Shown in pieces: positions 7,736 to 15,229 of a stretch of DNA of 23,104 bases. Made by a program: the position numbers and the translations under genes. The notes under the pieces were generated by a model. That model was not told where the DNA came from and did not search any database. It saw only the letters and a list, made by a program, of their open reading frames with translations. Origin of the DNA: Fermentibacter sp964564435 (GTDB lineage Bacteria > Fermentibacterota > Fermentibacteria > Fermentibacterales > Fermentibacteraceae); the NCBI GenBank assembly GCA_964564435.1, contig CAZMAT010000023.1:1-23104 (forward strand). Direction: 5' to 3'. Position 1 is the first letter of the stretch. Each line of letters opens with the position of its first letter.

Positions 7736-7753
7736 CCCAACCCACGGGTTGGG
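7736..7753. promoter_or_regulatory. 8-bp inverted repeat in a divergent intergenic region
   Basis: CCCAACCC at 7736-7743 is mirrored exactly by GGGTTGGG at 7746-7753 with a two-base centre. It sits between the divergent Spo0M-like gene and the small membrane protein gene. A two-base loop makes an RNA hairpin of full length unlikely, so a protein-binding operator is the better guess. No convincing -35/-10 pair was found beside it. Confidence 0.4.
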
Positions 7754-7845
7754 TCATGCAATGCCGGCGTTTGTGCCCCTTTCCTGAGGGTGCATATTCG
7801 GCAGTGCCGGGCTGGACCGGCGTATTTCCGGGATGGAGGGAACAG

Positions 7846-8067
7846 ATGCCCTGGGTCTTCTTCGGGATGATGATTCTCTACGGACTTCTCTCGATCCTTT
7901 TCGCCTTCGTAAGACCCCCCGCCGGCCTGGACCACTTCTTCAAGGTCCCCGCGATCTTCGCGTTCCTGCCCGACCACCTCGTGATGCCGGTGGGCAGGAT
8001 CTTCGTGGGGCTGCTCTGCATCGGGGTCATGGTCTTCCTGTACATCAAGCTCGCCCCGACGATGTGA
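7846..8067 (+). CDS. Small membrane protein, two to three helices
   Basis: The 73-residue product is almost entirely hydrophobic: a first segment (WVFFGMMILYGLLSILFAF), a short polar break (VRPPAGLDHFFKV), a middle hydrophobic stretch and a C-terminal segment (FVGLLCIGVMVFLYIKL). It should be an inner-membrane protein. No family is recognised. The frame is open from 7702, but ATG 7846 is preceded by GGAGG at 7835-7839 with six bases spacing, which fixes the start. A hairpin at 8072-8094 directly follows the stop, suggesting a monocistronic transcript. Confidence 0.7.
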   Translation: MPWVFFGMMILYGLLSILFAFVRPPAGLDHFFKVPAIFAFLPDHLVMPVGRIFVGLLCIGVMVFLYIKLAPTM

Positions 8068-8071
8068 TTCC

Positions 8072-8094
8072 CTCATCTCGCGAAGCGATATGAG
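8072..8094 (+). terminator. Hairpin after the small membrane protein gene
   Basis: CTCATCTCGC at 8072-8081 pairs with GCGATATGAG at 8085-8094 around a GAA loop, giving ten positions with one C/T mismatch. It lies five bases after the stop codon. There is no T-run downstream, only AAACAG, so it is a terminator or transcript-end stabiliser of uncertain strength. Confidence 0.45.
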
Positions 8095-8194
8095 AAACAG
8101 GTGGCAGCATGATCCCGAAGGAATCGTGCGGGAGAGATCCGGTCAGAAGCTGGTTTCCCTCTCTCGAGTCGAGTGAGGAGAAGGCGACTGCGGA

Positions 8195-9151
8195 TTGACC
8201 ATCGACTGGGCCGAAGAGAAGCGGAGGAAGGTCGTCATAGAGGACCAGAGGCGCTTCCTCTGGAGGGACGACACCGTTTCGATGCACGCCCGATGGCTCC
8301 GGCTGAGACCAGGCATGTCCATGCTCGACGTCGGTTGCGGACAGGGATACATGGGCTTCACCTGGTGGCCCTTCTTCGGTGAAGGCGGGAGCTACACGGG
8401 GGTCGACAGCTGCGCAGGGCTGCTTGAGAAAGCCGTCGAGCTGAGCCCGGGATGGGCGCATGGCGGCTCAGCCCGGTTCGTCAGGGGCGATGCCTGCTCC
8501 CTCCCCTTCCCTGACGGATCTTTCGACTGGACGGCATGCCAGACTCTCCTGATGCACTCTGCGGAACCGGCCCGGGTCCTCGCGGAGATGGTCCGGGTTA
8601 CCCGGCCGGGCGGTGTCGTGTCGTGCAACGAGCCGGACAACCTGGCCGGGATGAGATCGACGGGGGTTTGCTCTGCATCCGAACCCACCCTCGAGGAGGA
8701 GCTGCTGTCGGTCAGAGTGCTGCGGTGCTGGGCGGAGGGCAGGAGGAAGCTCGGGCTGGGTGACTGGTCGATCGGGCCGAAGGTTCCGATGATGATGCAG
8801 AAGCTCGGTCTCGCCGGTATCGACATCAGGGTCGACGACAGGGTGCCGTTCCTGCAGCCGCCCTACGGGACACCGGAGATGGAGTTCGGCCTCGGGAAGG
8901 TCCGCGAGAGGGTCGCAGAAATCCGTTCCGGCAGGACGATCGGCAGGAACGACGATCCGATGTGGACGGATTTCAGGGGGTGCTTCTTCGCCGGAGGAGG
9001 CACGAGGTACACCTGGCGGAAGTACGTCGCGCTCTGCAGGGCGAGGGACGAGGCGTTCGCGGGCGCAGCCGGCAGTCAGCTGACGGACGGGAGCTTCCAC
9101 CAGTGTGCGGCCTGTTGCAGCTTCTTCAGCATCAGGGGTTTCAGGCCGTGA
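8195..9151 (+). CDS. Class I SAM-dependent methyltransferase
   Basis: This 318-residue protein has a Rossmann methyltransferase core. Motif I, MLDVGCGQGYMG, is at about residues 43-54, an acidic strand end YTGVDSC near 67-73, motif II-like FVRGDACSLPFPDGSFDW near 92-109, and the post-motif region VRVTRPGGVVSCNEPDN near 134-150. These are typical of ubiE/type-11 methyltransferases acting on small molecules or lipids. After the core comes a C-terminal region of about 170 residues with several aromatic residues and a cysteine-containing end (CAACCSFF). The only start that keeps the full N-terminal helix is TTG 8195; GAGGAGAAGG lies 10-18 bases upstream, a slightly long spacing. The substrate cannot be inferred from the neighbours. 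Confidence 0.8.
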   Translation: MTIDWAEEKRRKVVIEDQRRFLWRDDTVSMHARWLRLRPGMSMLDVGCGQGYMGFTWWPFFGEGGSYTGVDSCAGLLEKAVELSPGWAHGGSARFVRGDACSLPFPDGSFDWTACQTLLMHSAEPARVLAEMVRVTRPGGVVSCNEPDNLAGMRSTGVCSASEPTLEEELLSVRVLRCWAEGRRKLGLGDWSIGPKVPMMMQKLGLAGIDIRVDDRVPFLQPPYGTPEMEFGLGKVRERVAEIRSGRTIGRNDDPMWTDFRGCFFAGGGTRYTWRKYVALCRARDEAFAGAAGSQLTDGSFHQCAACCSFFSIRGFRP

Positions 9152-9230
9152 CATCGGACATGGTCTGGTTCATGCTTGTTCATGGAACGGGAATCCGAAG
9201 GAGCAGAGGTGTTTCGGGAGGAGGTGCGCG

Positions 9231-10442
9231 TTGAGGATCGTGGCGGTAGTTCTCTTGCTCGCTGCGCTGGCCTACGGGGCGCTGCCCCAGTTCGCGGCTC
9301 CGTTCAAGATCCAGGCGAACGGCAGCGATCTGACGGTTTCGCTCATTTCCGACCCCTTCATGGTGGACTGGGACGGTGACGGGCTCAACGACCTGATAGT
9401 GGGGCAGTTCACCGAGGGCAAGATCCGGTTCTATCCGAACTCCGGCACCAACGAGTCGCCGGTGTTCACCGGATTCACGTATCTGCAGGCCGACGGGGTG
9501 GACATCACGACGACCTATGGTTGATGCACGGGCTGCACGAATCCACAGGTCGTGGATTGGAACAACGACGGCGTCCTGGACATCATCTTCGGCGAGCGTG
9601 AAGGCCATGTGAACATCTACACCGGCAACGGAGACGGTACGCTCCATTTCGTCGCCCACCTGTTCGACGACGAGTCCTCCGAGATCATGACCAACTACAA
9701 CTCCTCGCCATACCTCGTCGACTGGGACGAGGACGGCAAGCTCGACCTGCTCCTGACCGGCCACCTCACGGAAACCACGAACGGCGGCATAGTGAGGGTC
9801 TATCCCTGCTCGGGCGACAATCCCGATTCGCCGGTGTTCGATGCAGACTATATCGACTACACCGAATTCTACAGCTTATGGCGCACCACGGCTCAGCCGT
9901 TCGATCTCGACGGGGACGGAGACAAGGATCTCGTTCTCGGATACGAGATGGGTGACGTGTTCTTCGCAGAGAACACCGGGACGAACGAGGCGCCGGAGTT
10001 CACGGGATATGTCCCGCTCCAGTGCGCTTCCGGTGCGATGAACGTCTACACGACATTCCCCGGTGGCGGCAGAGCGCGCGAGAACGTGTTCGACTACAAC
10101 TCCGACGGGGTCCCCGACATCCTGTCGGGTTGCAGCAACGGCTGGATCTACGTGTTCCTTGGCGGTTTCACCGGGATCGGCGGGGACGAGCCGGACGCCG
10201 GCCTCTCGATCGGCATACTGGAAACGCCTTCGGCTGGGGTCTTCCCCTACGAGCTGACCCTTCCAGGAGACGGAGGAGCGGACATCAGAGTGCTCGATCT
10301 CAGCGGACGGACAGTGATGCTGTTGGAGGGAGCCGCTGCGGGTCAGGGGACTCTGGACCTTTCGGGCTGCCCGTCCGGAGCCTATCTGGTCACGGCCGAA
10401 TCTCCGGAAGGGATCGCGACCGCGCGGCTCGTGAAGCTCTAG
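9231..10442 (+). CDS. Exported FG-GAP propeller with in-frame TGA, sorting tail
   Basis: The frame from TTG 9231 (GGGAGGAGG about seven bases upstream) to TAG 10442 encodes about 403 residues but contains one TGA at 9522-9524, residue 98. A signal peptide (RIVAVVLLLAALAYGA) is followed by about five FG-GAP/VCBS-like repeats with calcium-loop motifs such as DWDGDG, DWNNDG, DWDEDG, DLDGDG and DYNSDG, spaced as in a beta-propeller. The C-terminus (from about residue 325) has the RVLDLSGR, GAYLV and ARLVKL pattern of type IX sorting domains. The TGA lies between the first and second repeats in an otherwise intact frame and is followed by a SECIS-like hairpin. It may encode selenocysteine, or it may be a nonsense mutation or sequencing error. 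Read as two pieces, the second part would start at GTG 9552 and lack a signal peptide. The protein is likely displayed on or released from the cell surface. Confidence 0.7.
9540..9558 (+). other. SECIS-like hairpin downstream of in-frame TGA
   Basis: AATCCAC at 9540-9546 pairs perfectly with GTGGATT at 9552-9558 around the loop AGGTC, starting 15 bases after the TGA at 9522-9524. Bacterial SECIS elements lie within the coding region directly after the UGA and have a G-containing apical loop roughly 16-37 bases from it; the loop here begins 22 bases after the TGA. As I recall, the E. coli fdhF element has the same AGGUC in its loop. Chance pairing cannot be excluded, because the codons spell an ordinary repeat motif (PQVVDW). 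Confidence 0.4.
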
Positions 10443-10465
10443 GAGGACAGCAGAATCGATTCCTG

Positions 10466-10490
10466 GAGGGGGCCGGTCTCCGGCCCCTTC
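10466..10490 (+). terminator. GC-rich hairpin after the FG-GAP gene
   Basis: A stem of about eleven pairs (GAGGGGGCCGG at 10466-10476 with CCGGCCCCTTC at 10480-10490, one G-T pair) closes a three-base TCT loop 23 bases after the stop codon. It is followed by CCCATCC rather than a T-run. Position and stability suggest the transcript end of the FG-GAP gene. Confidence 0.6.
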
Positions 10491-10745
10491 CCCATCCAGA
10501 ACGCTTTTAGCTCCTTTGGTTTTCTCCGCTCACCTTCGTCCGGAGCGCGATTCTCCATTTCTCTCGCCTTTCACCACGCTGCGCCGGGCGGACTTCTTCG
10601 AGAGTCGGTGGTTCTGCGATGCTTCTACGAAGAAAGCTAAAGAGTTAAATGCGTTCTGGAGGAACGACTGGAGTCATGGTCTCTCGCTCTCTGCCTTCGG
10701 CAGAAAGCTGGCGACGCCTTCATTTCCGCTCAGCGGAAATGAAGG
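10491..10745. other. Non-coding, hairpin-rich stretch before MerR
   Basis: No supported gene lies here. Base composition is clearly less GC-rich than the neighbours. Structure seen: TTCTTCG at 10594-10600 opposite CGAAGAA at 10628-10634; CTGCC at 10691-10695 opposite GGCAG at 10699-10703 around TTC; and a perfect 13-bp stem, left arm 10717-10729 and right arm 10733-10745, around TCA. The last hairpin ends two bases before the TTGACA of the MerR promoter and is followed by TTT. A small structured RNA, an intergenic repeat element or a terminator barrier are all possible. Confidence 0.45.
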
Positions 10746-10747
10746 GT

Positions 10748-10784
10748 TTGACATCTCGACAGTGAGCTGTCATATTACTGTCAT
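10748..10784 (+). promoter_or_regulatory. MerR gene promoter with dyad, probably leaderless
   Basis: TTGACA at 10748-10753 (perfect -35) is separated by 17 bases from CATATT at 10771-10776. A start about seven bases later would coincide with the ATG at 10783, and no ribosome binding site is visible, so the mRNA may be leaderless. Between and over the boxes are GACAG at 10758-10762 and CTGTC at 10767-10771, an inverted repeat, with another CTGTC at 10778-10782; CTGTCAT occurs twice, 11 bases apart. MerR-type regulators classically bind dyads within the -35/-10 spacer, so this is probably an autoregulatory site. Confidence 0.6.
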
Positions 10785-11199
10785 GATAAACGGAACAGGT
10801 TCGGAAAGATTCTCTATAGCAGAGCTTGCTGTACTTGCAGGAGTCAGCCGGCGCACTGTCAGATTCTATGTCCAGACCAGGCTGATACCCCCTCCACATG
10901 GCGCCGGCAGGGGCAGCTACTACACCCGCACCCATCTCGAGGCCATCCTCCGCGAAAGATCCAGACAGGCCGGCCCCGCCCATCCCCGGGTACCGGCCGG
11001 CCCCGTGTCTGCAGGAGGGGCCTTCCACTCCGAAACCGTGACGATCATCCGGCTTGCCGGGGGGTACTGCCTGCTAGTCGAAAACGGTCAGGCCGCACCT
11101 TCCTCGAGCGTACTGGAAAGGCTTTCCGAAACGTTGAACGATCCCGGCGGCCAGGCCTCCGGTGAAAGGAAAGAGGGCGGCGATGAAGAAGAAGGGTAG
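10783..11199 (+). CDS. MerR-type HTH regulator
   Basis: The 138-residue product starts with a MerR winged helix-turn-helix: FSIAELAVLAGVSRRTVRFYVQTRLIPPP at about residues 10-38, then GSYYTRTHLEAILRERS. The rest is short, with no long dimerisation coiled coil and no cysteine pattern for metal binding, so the effector is unknown. The ATG at 10783 is placed directly behind a good promoter. A longer open frame reaches back to 10516 but is not supported because the promoter and a 13-bp hairpin lie inside it. The 3' end overlaps the VIT/VWA gene by 17 bases, so the two are co-expressed and the regulator probably controls that gene and itself. Confidence 0.75.
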   Translation: MINGTGSERFSIAELAVLAGVSRRTVRFYVQTRLIPPPHGAGRGSYYTRTHLEAILRERSRQAGPAHPRVPAGPVSAGGAFHSETVTIIRLAGGYCLLVENGQAAPSSSVLERLSETLNDPGGQASGERKEGGDEEEG

Positions 11200-13489
11200 T
11201 GCGGCACCCGAGGGCCGGGACTGCGGGATGGTGACTTCCGGTGGGGTGGCCGTGCCCCTGAAGGGTGTGGCCATGGACGTCAGGGTCCGTGGTGCAGCGG
11301 TGCTCACAACCGTCTCCCAGCGGTTCCGGAACGACGAGGATGCTCCGATAGAAGCTCTCTACAGCTTCCCCCTGGAGGAGAACAGCTCGGTATGCGGCTT
11401 CGAGGTCGAGATCGGGGGCCGCAGGATCAGGGGCAGGGTGGAGGAGCGCGAGAAGGCCTTCGAGAAGTACGACGAGGCGATGCAGAAGGGCGATTCGGCC
11501 TTCCTCCTCGACCAGAACAGGCCCGACATCTTCTCAGTGTCCGTAGGCAGGCTCCTCCCCGGCGAGGAGGCCGTGGTCCGCATCAGCCACGCCGGGAGGA
11601 CCGAGAGGTTCGACAAGGGCCTCCGCCTCCGCATCCCCACCACGATCTCGCCCCGCTACATCCCTCCCGAGAAGGCCGTGGAGATGGACCCGGCCGAGCT
11701 GGACGCCATACTGCCCCCTACCGTGATCGGAGGCGTGCCCTACGGCCTCTCGATGTCGGTGGACATAGAGGCCGGGTCCGCCATCACTGCGATCTCGTGC
11801 CCTTCGTATCCCATCACCGTCTCGATGCACGGCATGAAGGCACAGGTGGGCCTGGCAGTGCGCGAACCGCAGCTCGATCAGGACTTCGTGCTCGACATCG
11901 AGCTCGCAGAGCCGGGCAGGGCGGGCGTGACGGCATGCCGCGACGGCGAATCCGTCGCGATGATGCTCAGGTTCAGGCCCGTCCTCGCGGAATCCGCGAA
12001 GGAGCCCAGGGATGTCGTGTTCATCGTCGACAGGTCCGGCTCGATGGCCGGCGAGAGCTTCGAGGAGGCCAGGGCCGCCCTGATGCTCTGCCTCAGATCG
12101 CTCGAGGAGGGTGACAGGTTCAACGTGGTCGGCTTCGGCTCCACCATGGACATGATGTTCACCGCACCCGTCGCCTACGACCAGAAGAACCTGGACATCA
12201 CTACGGCGCTTGCCGGGAAATGGATTGCCGACCTCGGCGGAACAGAGATCCTCGCGCCGTTGAAGGCCGTCCTCGAGAAGGCGGAAAGGGGCAGGAAACT
12301 CGATGTGCTGCTGCTGACCGACGGCGAGGTGGGCAACGAGCGGGAAGTCATCGAACTGGCCGGCAAGCACAGGAAGAACGCCCGCATCTTCTCGTTCGGG
12401 ATCGGCCGCGGAGCCAGCGGAACGCTCGTGAGGGGCGTCGCCAGGGCATCCGGTGGCATGGCCGAGTTCATCTTCCCCGGGGAGCGGACAGAGCCCAAGG
12501 TGATTCGCCAGATGGCCAGGCTCTCGGCCCCGTATGCCGCCGATACGAAGCTCGACTGGGGCGGGCTCTCGCCGTCCGTTGCGGTTCCCGCGGAGCTGCC
12601 CGCGTTCTGCACGGGCGACGAGGTCGACATCCTGTGCCGGGTGCCATCCGTCAGAGACGCCCTGGTGCGGATCAGGGCGGCCGACGGTTCGGTTATCGCG
12701 GAATGCGCGGTCGATGGTTCCATGCCTGTCTCCGATGATCGCACGATCCCGCTGCTGCTGGCGCGGGAGCTCATCGCGTCCATCGAACAGGGGGCGGCTT
12801 CCGGCGGATCGGAGCAGTCGTCGAGGAGACGGAAGGGCGACGAGGCCCGGATACTCTCCACCGCTCTCGAATATGGCCTGGTCTCCTCGCAGACCAGCTA
12901 TGTGGCCGTCGAGGAGCGTGAGGGAGACGAAAAGGGCGGTGCGGTGAACCTGAGGCGCGTACCCGTGGCGCTCACGAGGGGCTACGGCGGGATGCAGTTC
13001 TGTCTCCCCTGCGCGGCGCCCCAGGGTGCGCTGTTGATGGCAGGCGCTGCCATCGGGGGAGCGAAGAAGGCCGGCCGCCTCTTCTCCCGTTCGAGGAAAC
13101 AGGCTGCCTTCGATTCCGGTCCTGACGTCCATCACATCGTAGGTGAAGCCGGACCGGGATACGGGCCGGGAGCGCCCGACCGGTTCATGCAGCTCGTGGG
13201 CCTGCAGCTCGCGAACGGCTCCTGGAGGCTGTCGAAGGAACTGGTAGAGCTGGCCGGGATGAGTGATCCCGAAGCCCTGAAGGCCGAGGCACCGGAACGG
13301 CTGCGGGAGGACGGGGCCCTGGCGACGCTGGTCGCGCTGTTCCTTCTCCGCAGTGACTTCGCCGACAGGTCCGACGAGTGGGCCCTGATCGCGGAAAAGG
13401 CTCTGAAGTGGCTTGCGGGCCGAGGCATTCCCAAGCCTCCCGATCCTTCGGCCGGCGTGGGGCTCGCGGGCTGGCTGAAGTCCCTGTAG
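11183..13489 (+). CDS. VIT and VWA domain protein (ITI heavy-chain-like)
   Basis: This 768-residue protein combines a vault/inter-alpha-trypsin (VIT) domain at about residues 17-140 (SQRFRNDEDAPIEALYSFPL, then EEREKAFEKYDEAM and DIFSVSVGRLLPGE) with a VWA domain at about 277-450. The VWA MIDAS is complete: D283, S285 and S287 in DRSGS, T354 in GGTEI and D380 in LLTDGE. The C-terminal 250 residues include a basic stretch with KKAGRLFSRSRK and a helical region found in relatives. No signal peptide is present, so unlike many VIT proteins it appears cytoplasmic. ATG 11183 is preceded by GAGGG; an in-frame GTG at 11162 is less favoured. A divalent-cation-dependent protein interaction role is expected; its partner is unknown. 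It is coupled to the upstream MerR-type regulator. Confidence 0.85.
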   Translation: MKKKGSAAPEGRDCGMVTSGGVAVPLKGVAMDVRVRGAAVLTTVSQRFRNDEDAPIEALYSFPLEENSSVCGFEVEIGGRRIRGRVEEREKAFEKYDEAMQKGDSAFLLDQNRPDIFSVSVGRLLPGEEAVVRISHAGRTERFDKGLRLRIPTTISPRYIPPEKAVEMDPAELDAILPPTVIGGVPYGLSMSVDIEAGSAITAISCPSYPITVSMHGMKAQVGLAVREPQLDQDFVLDIELAEPGRAGVTACRDGESVAMMLRFRPVLAESAKEPRDVVFIVDRSGSMAGESFEEARAALMLCLRSLEEGDRFNVVGFGSTMDMMFTAPVAYDQKNLDITTALAGKWIADLGGTEILAPLKAVLEKAERGRKLDVLLLTDGEVGNEREVIELAGKHRKNARIFSFGIGRGASGTLVRGVARASGGMAEFIFPGERTEPKVIRQMARLSAPYAADTKLDWGGLSPSVAVPAELPAFCTGDEVDILCRVPSVRDALVRIRAADGSVIAECAVDGSMPVSDDRTIPLLLARELIASIEQGAASGGSEQSSRRRKGDEARILSTALEYGLVSSQTSYVAVEEREGDEKGGAVNLRRVPVALTRGYGGMQFCLPCAAPQGALLMAGAAIGGAKKAGRLFSRSRKQAAFDSGPDVHHIVGEAGPGYGPGAPDRFMQLVGLQLANGSWRLSKELVELAGMSDPEALKAEAPERLREDGALATLVALFLLRSDFADRSDEWALIAEKALKWLAGRGIPKPPDPSAGVGLAGWLKSL

Positions 13490-13498
13490 CCCGCAGAA

Positions 13499-13529
13499 GG
13501 GGCCGGGTGGCATCGGACCACCCGGCCCC
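13499..13529. terminator. Bidirectional terminator between convergent genes
   Basis: A perfect 12-bp stem, GGGGCCGGGTGG at 13499-13510 with CCACCCGGCCCC at 13518-13529, closes a seven-base loop. It lies ten bases after the VIT/VWA stop and 38 bases from the stop of the opposing M28 gene, so it can serve both transcripts. No T-run is present on either side. Confidence 0.7.
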
Positions 13530-13567
13530 GAGCCGAGAGAGTCGAGGGAGTCGGAAACGGTCCGGGT

Positions 13568-15115
13568 TCAGTCGAGGAGGACGAAGCGTGCGGGTGCCGC
13601 CCCTGAGCCGGGGCAGACGACCGAGTAGATCCCTCCCGGAAGCGGGCCGAGATCCAGTACGACTTCGCCCGGCTCGGCGCATCCCGTCTCCATGACGATC
13701 CTGCCCGCCAGGTCGACAACCGAGAGGACCGCACCAGGCTGCAGGCCTTCCGGAACGAGGACCCTGAGCGATCCACCCGTGCACGGATTGGGCGACAAGG
13801 CGATCCCGACGACGGAGGGCGCTCCTCCCCCTTCCACGGACGACGGGCCCAGAGGCTCGGCCAGGGTGGCGAGAAGGGCCACGGCCGCGCGTGCGACATC
13901 CGTCCCGTACGGGAAGCTGGGCATGTAGTTGAGCAGCAGGTCGTCGGGCTGGTGATAGAAGGGGTTGTAGCCGCCCCAGATCTCGTCCGCGCTGCCTTCG
14001 GCCAGCTCGATCGCATCGTAGCCGTACTGCCAGAACGAGGCATGGTCGCTCGGTGCGCCCGGATCGTAGACGATCCTCGGAAAGATCGACGGGGCATACT
14101 CGGAGAAGGCTTCGCCCGCCGCGAGCGCCAGATCCTCCGAGGCGTCGTCGTAGGGGATGAAGACCGAGTCGGGATTGTTCGGGGCCCACAGGATCATGTC
14201 GAGGTTGATGGCCCCGCGTATGTCCTCGCCAGCTTCGTAGGCCTGCTGGACGTAGTACTCGCTGCCTACCATCCAGAACTCCTCGGCCGTGAAGAGCACG
14301 AAGCGCACCGTGTTCCTGAACTGGTACTGCGACATCACCCGGGCCGCCTCCATCACCGTGGCGCTGCCGCTGCCGTTGTCGTCGGCCCCGGGGGCCGTAG
14401 ACGGCTGGATGCAGTACGAGTCGAGATGTGCGCAGATGATGTAGATGCGCCCGGGGAACTCGACGCCAGGTATCTCGGCTTCTACGTTGCAGATCGGCAG
14501 GCCGCCGTAGTCGAAGTACTGCTGTTCGCAGGGGATCCAGTGCGTCGACATCCAGGTGTCGGCCCAGTCGGCACAGGCGTCGTACTGGGGGGATGTGGCG
14601 TAACGCGTGCCGTAGCTCTGCATGTGGGAGATCAACGCCTTCAGGCTGTCGCCGTCCACGGCGGCCGCGATTTCCGCCACCAGGGCAGTGTCGACCAGTG
14701 CAGGCTCCGGCGCCGAGGCTTCCGGGCGTGCGACGGCAGGGCGCAGCGGCCTCAGGATGCCGACTCCGGGAACCGTCACGAGGCCGCGATCCGGGGAGGC
14801 GAGCCTGATCAGAACTAACCTGTCGGTCGTGAGGACGATCTCACCCGGAAGGGAAGGCATCGCGGACCCGTACATGGCTGTATACAGGATCCTGTACGAG
14901 TCGGGATCGACCGGAGCCTCGGCTATCACGTTCCAGGCTACGCAGGAAGGTTCCATCGTGCCCGCAAGGGCCAGGAAGCAGTCGGATTCGGTGTGCAGGA
15001 TCGTCATTCCTTCCATCCAGGGCGCCGCTGCGGCATCCCGCACATCGCAGTCCACGAACACCAGATCACCGGCGGAGGCTCCGAGCAGGAACAACGTCAC
15101 AAGGGCGGCTGGCAT
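13568..15115 (-). CDS. Exported M28 peptidase with C-terminal sorting domain
   Basis: This 515-residue protein starts with a short signal peptide (MPAALVTLFLLGASAGD). An N-terminal region of about 140 residues is followed by an M28 catalytic domain. Metal and catalytic residues are visible: H230 and D232 (CAHLDSY), D245 (GADDNGSG), E278/E279 (TAEEFW), D306 (NLDMI) and H388 (FYHQPDD). The last 70 residues (ALSPNPCTGGSLRV, VVDLAGRIVM, GIYSVV, ARFVLLD) fit a type IX secretion sorting domain. The enzyme should be an extracellular aminopeptidase releasing amino acids from peptides. The ATG at 15115 has GGAGG five bases upstream; the in-frame ATG at 15127 lacks one. It is divergent from the nitroreductase-like gene across a region with a perfect dyad and convergent with the VIT/VWA gene. 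Confidence 0.85.
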   Translation of the reverse strand: MPAALVTLFLLGASAGDLVFVDCDVRDAAAAPWMEGMTILHTESDCFLALAGTMEPSCVAWNVIAEAPVDPDSYRILYTAMYGSAMPSLPGEIVLTTDRLVLIRLASPDRGLVTVPGVGILRPLRPAVARPEASAPEPALVDTALVAEIAAAVDGDSLKALISHMQSYGTRYATSPQYDACADWADTWMSTHWIPCEQQYFDYGGLPICNVEAEIPGVEFPGRIYIICAHLDSYCIQPSTAPGADDNGSGSATVMEAARVMSQYQFRNTVRFVLFTAEEFWMVGSEYYVQQAYEAGEDIRGAINLDMILWAPNNPDSVFIPYDDASEDLALAAGEAFSEYAPSIFPRIVYDPGAPSDHASFWQYGYDAIELAEGSADEIWGGYNPFYHQPDDLLLNYMPSFPYGTDVARAAVALLATLAEPLGPSSVEGGGAPSVVGIALSPNPCTGGSLRVLVPEGLQPGAVLSVVDLAGRIVMETGCAEPGEVVLDLGPLPGGIYSVVCPGSGAAPARFVLLD

Positions 15116-15133
15116 ACTTCCTCCCATCGATAT

Positions 15134-15154
15134 GCATAGATAAGATATCTATGC
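15134..15154. promoter_or_regulatory. 9-bp dyad in the M28/nitroreductase divergent promoter
   Basis: GCATAGATA at 15134-15142 is the exact inverse of TATCTATGC at 15146-15154, with AGA between. It lies 19 bases before the exported M28 start and 76 bases before the nitroreductase-like start. It is the only AT-rich block in the intergenic region, so it probably overlaps a -10 element for the M28 gene (TATCTT on the minus strand). It is a good candidate operator; the regulator is unknown. Confidence 0.5.
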
Positions 15155-15229
15155 CCGGGCGGGAATGGAAGCCGGTCAGTCAGGAACGAAAGCGTTTTCC
15201 CGGTCACCTGGGATCGACGGAGGTGGGAT

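Noticed and set aside
10516..10782. N-terminal extension of the MerR-type protein
   Set aside because: It would include a 13-bp hairpin and a consensus promoter as coding sequence, and MerR proteins begin at the HTH.
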